From Hippasteria phrygiana (Eukaryota > Echinodermata > Asteroidea > Valvatida > Goniasteridae), in NCBI GenBank assembly GCA_037893225.1, contig JAZGUH010000075.1, positions 1,426,001 to 1,490,000 on the forward strand: 64,000 nt of DNA, given 5' to 3'. Positions 57,669 through 64,000 of the stretch are shown here, in pieces (the stretch's first letter is position 1; each line of letters starts with the position of its first letter). The notes beneath the pieces are model-generated. The model did no database searches. It worked only from the letters and a program-made list of their open reading frames with translations, and had not been told where the DNA came from. Position numbers and translations under genes: made by a program.

Positions 57669-58079
57669 TCAGTTAAAATGATGTGCCTTTGGGCTAAAAA
57701 AGGCACAGAGTTCACAAACTATAGGCATCAACCAGCGTGGATGCCTATAAACCTCCTTTACTGCTCGGTACGTCTTCAGGTAGCTTATAACGTGTTCTAT
57801 ATGTATTCTGCACCTGGAATGTTCCCGATTAAAAATTGACATCGCTAAACGTTCTTCGTTGTTCTCGGCCTGTCTAATCTGGTTTACACGAAACTTCGTC
57901 ATCACTGGCCACCTATTTGCGTATCCATTGTCGCCAAGCAAAAGGACTTCGTCGGGAAAATCCAGTTGTTGTCCGGGTCCAATATTGGGAAGAAGGGCGT
58001 ACTGGCTAGCATCATTAAGGTGATCTGGGAAACCACTTTGAACATTATACCGAATGTTTCTTTCGCTGTCGATGATAAT
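57669..58079 (-). CDS. HARBI1-like transposase/nuclease, exon 2
   Basis: It follows a TTTTTTGCAG acceptor and starts IIIDSERNIRYNVQSGFPDH, in phase with the donor at 60990. It contains the second catalytic Asp (LLLGDNGY) and the Glu (HIEHVISYLK) of the PIF/Harbinger DDE triad, then RHPRWLMPIVCELCAFF to a stop at 57669. There are no stops or frameshifts in 136 residues. See exon 1 for the N-terminal half. Confidence 0.85.
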   Translation of the reverse strand: MIIDSERNIRYNVQSGFPDHLNDASQYALLPNIGPGQQLDFPDEVLLLGDNGYANRWPVMTKFRVNQIRQAENNEERLAMSIFNREHSRCRIHIEHVISYLKTYRAVKEVYRHPRWLMPIVCELCAFFSPKAHHFN

Positions 58080-58261
58080 CTGCAAAAAAGTGAAAAATGT
58101 GTAAGCACCTCGCAATTATGATTGAGATCACCTTCATGCTTACCATATTTGAATAGACCAACGCAACGCACTGTCCGTGTGCATTAATTTTCGTACATAA
58201 TACCTCATTTGCGATGCCTAACGAGACCCAGGCCTGAAATATGAAAGGGACAGCGGAGAGT

Positions 58262-58852
58262 TTAAAGGGACACATTGCTTTGGATTTTGCGATTTGGGCT
58301 ATAAATCTGAAATGGATATGGTTGGGAAGCTTTTTTTAAAGTAGAATATAAAGATTCACATAACTATCCCTTCAAATTGCGTGGTTTATGTTTAATTTCG
58401 TGACAAATAACGGTCCGCCATTTTGTAGAACCAAATTGTTGACGCCACAAAATGGCGGACCGCGTTCACCAGTCGTATTTCTAGTCGAATCAGGTTAAAG
58501 TACGTTCTGTTGATCCATTTTGATGTACTGTGGCACGGCACTGGCGATATGTGTCGCGAGGTAGAGAATTGTACCTGGCGATCATCTGATAGGTTCACAA
58601 GGCCACTGGCTGCGGCGCCAGCCTAAAGACTCTTACAGCGTATTTGGCGCATTATTTAGACGGTGGTATTTAGTACTGGAAATAATTCTATGTTTCGCGG
58701 GTCAGATGTCAGGGGTAAGCGGCCAATTGTTTGTTTTGTAATCACTACTCACTAATTACAACACATTATACGTGTTTTTTGCATGAACAACTATTATAAA
58801 AGATAAGGAACAGCAAAATGTCATGACATTTGAAGGCAATGTGTCCCTTTAA
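58262..58852. mobile_element. TTAA-flanked MITE, complete copy, 591 bp
   Basis: TTAAAGGGACACATTGC at the left and its complement at the right (58836-58852) form the TIR, ending in TTAA on both sides. A TTAA target is typical of piggyBac- and Kolobok-type elements, but I cannot assign it. It lies in the intron of the HARBI1-like gene. A truncated copy is at 25.73 kb. Confidence 0.85.
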
Positions 58853-59081
58853 TATGCAATAATTTCTCCATCGGTTTGTTAGCCCTGCCTATTTGCAAAA
58901 CTTAATTCCAAATTGAATGTGAAGATGTTTCCACGAAAGTCGCTTGTCGTAATATTTTCTTTGAACGTAGTTTGACATTAATGTGTTGTTTAAGGTAGGC
59001 CTACCTTTTATGAACTTGGGTTCTGGGATGGGGCGGATTTATCCAATATCAGGGTCCTACGTATTAACACAATCTTCAAAC

Positions 59082-60012
59082 GCATGCCCCGAAAAAAGTC
59101 AAAATATGATAAAATGGCAGCCATCCCGGATTCCCATAATGCATTGCGCTAAGTCACGCGAAATTGAATATACGTCCAAAGTCACAATTTGGTAAGTTCA
59201 GGTACCCCTATACCATGTATTTGACAATTTGTTCCGCGTGAATAGGTCAGATTCATGGTTCCCATTGTTTTTAAATCGGTTGTCATGGCAGTCAATGAAA
59301 TCATAGAAATTTGATGCTTGTATCACAAAGGGATGCCCGAAAGAAGGTGGTGCTTTTCAACTCTTCTGAAAGGAGGTTGCTATTTTTATGCGATAATAAA
59401 ATTATCTCCTTGTCAAAATAGCATCAGCGCAAAAAATCATTCCTCATAAAACAACACCATCAAAATGTTTTAAAGAAATGTTTGTTACAAATGTGCTCCA
59501 AGTGAGATTCAAAATGTGGAAATCAGCTGCATCGTGCAACCACCTTTAATAAAAATGTATGCTAAATCTGTCAATTTTAGACAACGCTGTAGACACATCA
59601 TGCAGTGTTAATGTTGTGCCTCCCTATCAGGAGCGGGGGAATAATGTGCCCCCTACCGAACTTTCTATAATAACCTCAGAACGCTTCGGTTGATTGACAT
59701 GAAATTTTGGGAATTTTCCTAACTTTTATCGAGGTTCAGTTTGGTACCAAAACCAAATTTATAGGATTTCCATTGTTACCATGGCAACCGATTTAAAACC
59801 ATGGTAACCTTGATTTTGAGCTATTTATTTGGAAATACATGCATAGAAAAATATAATTATGCAGGTCAAAATATGTTTTTTGTACCTGAACTAACAAAAT
59901 TTTAACTTTGGGTGAATATCCAATGTCACATGATTTACCGCAATGCATTATGGGAATCCAAGGTGGCCGCCATCGACGCAACAAGCTTTAAACCATTTCC
60001 GGGCTTTTTCGG
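59082..60012. repeat. Foldback/TIR element in the HARBI1 intron
   Basis: 59110-59212 (GATTCCCATAATGCATTGCG onward to GTTCAGGTAC) is complementary to about 59891-59975. An inner pair, TAAATCGGTTGTCATGGCAG and CCATGGCAACCGATTTAAA, lies at 59268 and 59777. This is a non-autonomous inverted-repeat element of about 0.9 kb without coding sequence. Confidence 0.75.
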
Positions 60013-60479
60013 CACTTATTAATTTTTTTTAAAATTATTTTGGGACAGTTTTGGACTGGAAATTCATAGCTAGTTATACAATTGCCGTCATTACAACATT
60101 GAGGTGAAAAAATACCCATTTTCTGGTAAAATACCCCCAAATCATTATTTTTTTTCTTCCCACAAATGAACGAAACATGAGTTATAGCGCCCTCAACGGT
60201 GGCCTTAAATGTCCAAAAATTGATTTTACCGAATTCGAGGGCCTTTGAATAAAAATTGGAAAAACTGGCAAAAATACTGTTTTTACCAAAAATTGGTAAA
60301 ACGCCCTCTTGTGCAATCAAATGATGCCATGTTGTACATTACCGGCCAACACATGTCTGCCAAATTTCAGGTAAATCAACCAAAGCATGTGCATTTTACT
60401 AAGGAGGGGGGAACAATGAGAACGCCCCAGTCCTGAGAGACCCCAACTTAAGCCCAGTCCTGATAGGGTTAAAGGGAAT
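60013..60479. other. Intronic sequence
   Basis: AT-rich, with GCCCTCAACGG and CCCAGTCCTGA repeats, but no structure I can define. Confidence 0.35.
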
Positions 60480-60815
60480 TTACATCATTTGCTTTTGCTG
60501 TAATTTTCAGAAATGAATGGATTTAGGCCTAAGGGGTTAGTATTTTATAGTGAATATTGTTACAGCGACTTCTTTTTCGTTTTGGGTTTGTAAATGCTGA
60601 AGAAACCAAGAAAAACAATCATATTCTTGTAGTTTGGTTCCTTGACCCCACTTCAGACGAAATATAGCCATTTATAGACGTCGGGAGTTGTGAGTCATGA
60701 TTTTACAGGATGCTTTAGACTGTTATTCACTACCGGTAACAGTCCAGTACGGTATTTCGTTATAATTTGGTAATTTCTATTTATTTTTGCAAATGTTGTA
60801 TATTCCCTTTAATTG
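60480..60815 (+). repeat. Second copy of the 35.5-kb dispersed repeat
   Basis: Starts CATTTGCTTTTGCTGTAATT and ends near TTGTATATTCCCTTTAA. Same orientation as the 35507-36005 copy but shorter by internal deletions. Confidence 0.65.
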
Positions 60816-60990
60816 GTTCATTGATAATAAATTCGCAAAAAATGATGGCCACAATTGAATACACTTCCTTTGTCTACAGATGAGCTGGAAACTTATTTGG
60901 GGAATATATAATACAATAGAAAATATAACATTTAGGTATTTACATAAAACCGTATTGCATTGTATCTTTACAATTTTTGCTATCGCCTAC

Positions 60991-61740
60991 CTGTGTGCTC
61001 ATGCAGTGGAACCTGGAGTAGCCGCTATAAAACTCGTGTTGTGGTTCTGCTTGCGGCCTTTGGATCTCATGTAGGGTGCCATCAGTGGCACCAACGGCGC
61101 TTGGGAAATGACTCCATTTGCCCCTGTAAGCAAGCCACTCCTGCTGTGTTGGCCACGTGATTTTCGAATGAAAATAGTACCACATAAGAGGTATTATAAC
61201 ATAAATTTGTCTGGAAATCATTGCTGGCGACATATTGAATAGAGACGACAGCATGTCGTATGTCGGATATTGGCGAAGCCAAATGAATGCCATCAAAACT
61301 CTGTTACTGGCAAGATGGCGGTGTCGTCGTCCCGGTCCATGATTATCCAGATAAGGCTGCAGGTCTTCAAGAATTCGGGCCATAGACTCTGGTGTTTCCC
61401 CAGTCATTCTGTAAAATCTCGGTGGGTCTAGCGAGAGGTCATGAAACAAATCTCTTGGATCCATGGCTCCTGGTCCGTCGTTATACGGGAACAGAAGATG
61501 ATACAATTGTGGATTTGGAGCGGGCAAAGCAATTAGGCAAGAAGTTAAGAAGAAAATAAAGGAAGTACCCCATGCATTCCATAAAAAATTAAATTCTTCG
61601 TTGAAAAGATATTCTCCGGATGGTAGAGTAATAAGCACAAGAAAATGGAAAGTTGTACAAATGAATAGAAGCTGCACATTTGCATCCATTCTGATAGACG
61701 TCAAAGTACATGTAATCACAGAATCCATGAAGTATATCAT
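60991..61740 (-). CDS. HARBI1-like transposase/nuclease, exon 1
   Basis: It encodes a helical N-terminal region (PRFYRMTGETPESMARILED), the LPPLGxR-equivalent region (RHRHLASNRVLMAFIWLRQY) and the first catalytic Asp in GATDGT, ending HCMSTQ at an ACAG|GTAGG donor. Exon lengths (phase 0 at the splice) join cleanly to exon 2. All three DDE residues are thus present over about 390 residues. The open frame runs on to 61893, but its first 50 codons are translated minisatellite, so I place the start at or after the ATG at 61740. The ATG at 61464 is a later alternative. The segment between has two hydrophobic stretches unusual for this family and may be wrongly included. It could be a young transposon gene or a host HARBI1 relative. 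The 2.9-kb intron is filled with other elements. Confidence 0.8.
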
Positions 61741-61769
61741 CTTTTTATACGAAAAGTCTCTCCAGTTTC

Positions 61770-62600
61770 CATGAATGAGAACGTATGGGTTGAAAGAACC
61801 TCGCGTATTAGACCTAAAGATCTTTGTAGTTTTGTGAATGAGAACGTAAGAGTTTAAATAACCCAAACGTCTTAGACAACGTCTTAGACCCAAAGGTTTT
61901 TGTAGTTTTGTGAATGAGAACGTAAGGGTTGAAAGAACCTCGCGTATTAGTCTTAGGGGTCTTTGTAGTTTTGTGAATGAGAACGTGAGTTGAAAGAACC
62001 CAAACGTCTTAGACCCAAAGGTTTTTGTAGTTTTGTGAATGAGTACGTAAAGGTTGAAAGAACCTCGCGTATTAGACCTAAAGATCTTTGTAGTTTTGTG
62101 AATAAGAACGTGAGTTGAAAGAACCCAAACGTCTTAGACCCAAAGGTTTTTGTAGTTTTGTGAATGAGAACGTAAGGGTTGAAAGAACCTCGCGTATTAG
62201 TCTTAGGGGTCTTTGTAGTTTTGTGAATGAGAACGTGAGTTGAAAGAACCCAAACGTCTTAGACCCAAAGGTTTTTGTAGTTTTGTGAATGAGGACGTAA
62301 GGGTTGAAAGAACCTCGCGTATTAGTCTTAGGGGTCTTTGTAGTTTTGTGAATGAGAACGTGAGTTGAAAGAACCCAAACGTCTTAGACTCAAAGGTTTT
62401 TGTAGTTTTGTGAATGAGAACGTAAGGGTTGAAAGAACCCAAACGTCTTAGACCCAAAGGTCTTTATTGTTTTGTGAAAGATAACGTAAGATGTGAAAGA
62501 ACCCAGCGTCCTAGACTTAAAGGTCTTGAATGAGAACGTAAGAGTTAAAAGAACCTTGCGTCACAGACCTAAAGTCTTCGTTGTTTTGTAAATGAGGACG
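61770..62600. repeat. 62-bp minisatellite upstream of the HARBI1-like gene
   Basis: About 14 units. GTAGTTTTGTGAATGAGAAC recurs at about 61835, 61910, 61973, 62035, 62097, 62160, 62222, 62284, 62346 and 62408. Two unit types alternate (with CCTCGCGTATTAG or with CCCAAACGTCTTAG), giving a dimer of about 125 bp. Minus-strand open frames here (FNPYVLIH-type) are translations of the repeat. Confidence 0.9.
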
Positions 62601-63018
62601 TGAGATTTGTAAGGGAAGACTATAAAAGACAAATATTTGTGGTACTCTGAATGAAGTTGGATGATTTGAAGTAAGGTTGAAAAAGTCCACCTGAATCCCC
62701 TAAGGTGTTAATATGAATTAGCACGCGAGGTTTGAAAACTGAAACTGTGCTGCATTTTGTTAAGAACTAAGTTCAATAATTAATTTACTGAATATTAGAA
62801 AGGAACAGGAATAATTTATTCCATCTTTTACTGTCACTTTTCCATTCATTTTTTTGTTTTGTATTGTCTTGCATAATTTTAAATCTTGAAACACTGAATA
62901 TGTATGTGCTGCCTTTTTCGGTGTGCATTGTTGCGTGGTATCACAGGGGCCCGAGTACACCCAGCACACCCTCAGACACACCCTTACTATTGCCAGCACA
63001 TAGCTTTTTAACCAAAAT
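62601..63018. other. Non-coding stretch
   Basis: No supported feature. AT-rich, possibly the 5' flank of the fragment that follows. Confidence 0.3.
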
Positions 63019-63230
63019 GGCAAATCGCAGGGCAAGAATGGCCGTGGACAATGCGGAGAGGCGCCTCATTTTGGAAGCTTATGATGCTCATGGAGCAATG
63101 GGAGCTTGTTGTTAGAAGAAATTTAGATCCACAGGGCCCCCTACATCAATTTTATCTGCAGAGGAATGGCCTTTAACTGAGGCGCCGCGTACGCGAGGTA
63201 TAGTAAATCGTGATGTTGGCAGGTATGTCG
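63019..63230 (+). pseudogene. Unidentified coding fragment
   Basis: An ATG with a good context (AAAATGG at 63019) opens MANRRARMAVDNAERRLILE and continues AYDAHGAMG before a stop at 63113-63115. In the next frame the sequence goes on with RRNLDPQGPLHQFYLQR, suggesting one frameshifted protein start. The Arg-rich helix and following segment resemble N-termini of some transposases or intron-containing host genes, but I cannot name it. Confidence 0.3.
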
Positions 63231-63424
63231 CTTTGGATCTTAAATGCAATTTAATTTTAGCTTATTGATACAACGTCTTAAGTTATTTAATTTCGTACCC
63301 ATCTTAATTTCAGAATTCATTGGAGTAGAATTTTAACTGCCATAAATATGGATAGGGAATCCAGTCTCAAATACGGAAATACGTAGTGTTTTTTCTTTTA
63401 AAACTAGGGTATAAAGCGCAAATC

Positions 63425-63727
63425 GTCGGTTCAGTACTATTGAATAAGTCCTTATTGGAAAAAAAGTTGCACTAAAAGGTCCTTATTGACAAGAACTATT
63501 TTAAATACCAAAGTGGGCAGAAAGAAAGGGTAGAATTTAACTACATTGCTTGAAAAATGCTATATTATACCTTTAATTGAAATATCAGACAACTTCCAGA
63601 CTACACTATTTTTAAAATTACATTTTACAAGCAATGAAGTTAAATTGTACTCTTTCTTTCTGCCCACCTTGATATTTAAAATATTTCGTGTCAATAAGGA
63701 GCTTTTAGTGCAACTTCTTGAACCGAC
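63425..63727. repeat. 300-bp foldback near the window end
   Basis: GTCGGTTCA (63425) and TTGAACCGAC-like sequence (to 63727) frame arms sharing GTTGCACTAAAA, CCTTATTGACA and GGGCAGAAAGAAA with their complements. The loop is around 63565-63610. No gene; 63728-64000 is featureless. Confidence 0.75.
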
Positions 63728-64000
63728 AAAATGTAATTCAACCCAGGAAAATAACTTACTAGTTGCAAGAGGTACTATTGAGTTGTAGGTCTTAAAATAC
63801 ATATAGAACAATGGAAAACAAAAGGTTTTCACGAAAATAATGCCCAAGTTTAACAACATACAAAACTGAGTGCTATGGCAAGTTGGAGAGACGAGTATGT
63901 ATTTCAAATATATCCAAAACTAATCAGTGAAAAAATTTCCGTCTTTATGGCTGCGTTTAATTGTAAAGGACTACAGAGGAAATCAGTTTCACAAATATTT

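Noticed and set aside
62203..62457. FNPYVLIHKTT-type repeated peptide, as an extended transposase N-terminus
   Set aside because: It is the 62-bp minisatellite in translation; real Harbinger similarity begins well downstream.

Overview
This is eukaryotic, animal-like DNA. Genes are sparse and split by introns, and most of the 64 kb is transposon remains, satellites and foldback elements. A NXPE-type gene, a HARBI1-type transposase with an intron, THAP domains, BEL/Pao, hAT, mariner-like and Maverick/adintovirus-like remains, and ACATGTAC microsatellites together suggest a marine invertebrate. An invertebrate deuterostome such as amphioxus is my best guess, but that is inference and not shown by the sequence.

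Layout. 0-9 kb: two THAP-like fragments, then a broken YqaJ-nuclease gene on the minus strand. That gene is cut in two by a 4.1-kb element whose arms are CTATAG repeats. 9-13 kb: tRNA-like SINEs, a possible two-exon small gene, a MITE and a hairpin cluster. At 13.1-13.4 kb there is a CpG/YY1-like promoter context and a first exon encoding a signal anchor. 13.5-22.0 kb: a satellite of about 265-bp monomers organised as 531-bp dimers. 22-28.3 kb: foldbacks and two MITE families. 28.3-31.65 kb: a BEL/Pao pol pseudogene (minus strand) carrying a solo LTR and a hAT element, each with target duplications. 33.2-35.0 kb: an array of about 145-bp repeats. 36.2-37.0 kb: a mariner-like element. 37.5-40.0 kb: three exons encoding the neurexophilin-like and PC-esterase domains of a NXPE protein. 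Spliced to the 13.3-kb exon they would give 559 codons, the usual size of the family. 40-47 kb: palindromic-motif repeats, a long inverted repeat, a THAP gene and an 8-bp minisatellite. 48-48.5 kb: a gag fragment. 48.6-55.6 kb: a decayed Maverick/Polinton- or adintovirus-like element (packaging ATPase, protein-primed PolB, Cys-rich protein, duplicated minor capsid gene). 57.7-61.9 kb: a two-exon HARBI1-like transposase gene (minus strand) whose intron is full of MITEs, followed by a 62-bp minisatellite. The last 2 kb hold a small unidentified coding fragment and a foldback.

The only features that look like working genes are the NXPE gene, possibly the THAP gene and the HARBI1-like gene. Everything with viral or retroelement ancestry is visibly broken. 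A recurring theme is mobile sequence made of short self-complementary motifs (CTATAG, AACATT, AACGTT, GGGCCCA, CCACCAGCGG). Several of these tracts begin with a shared CCCAGC head.
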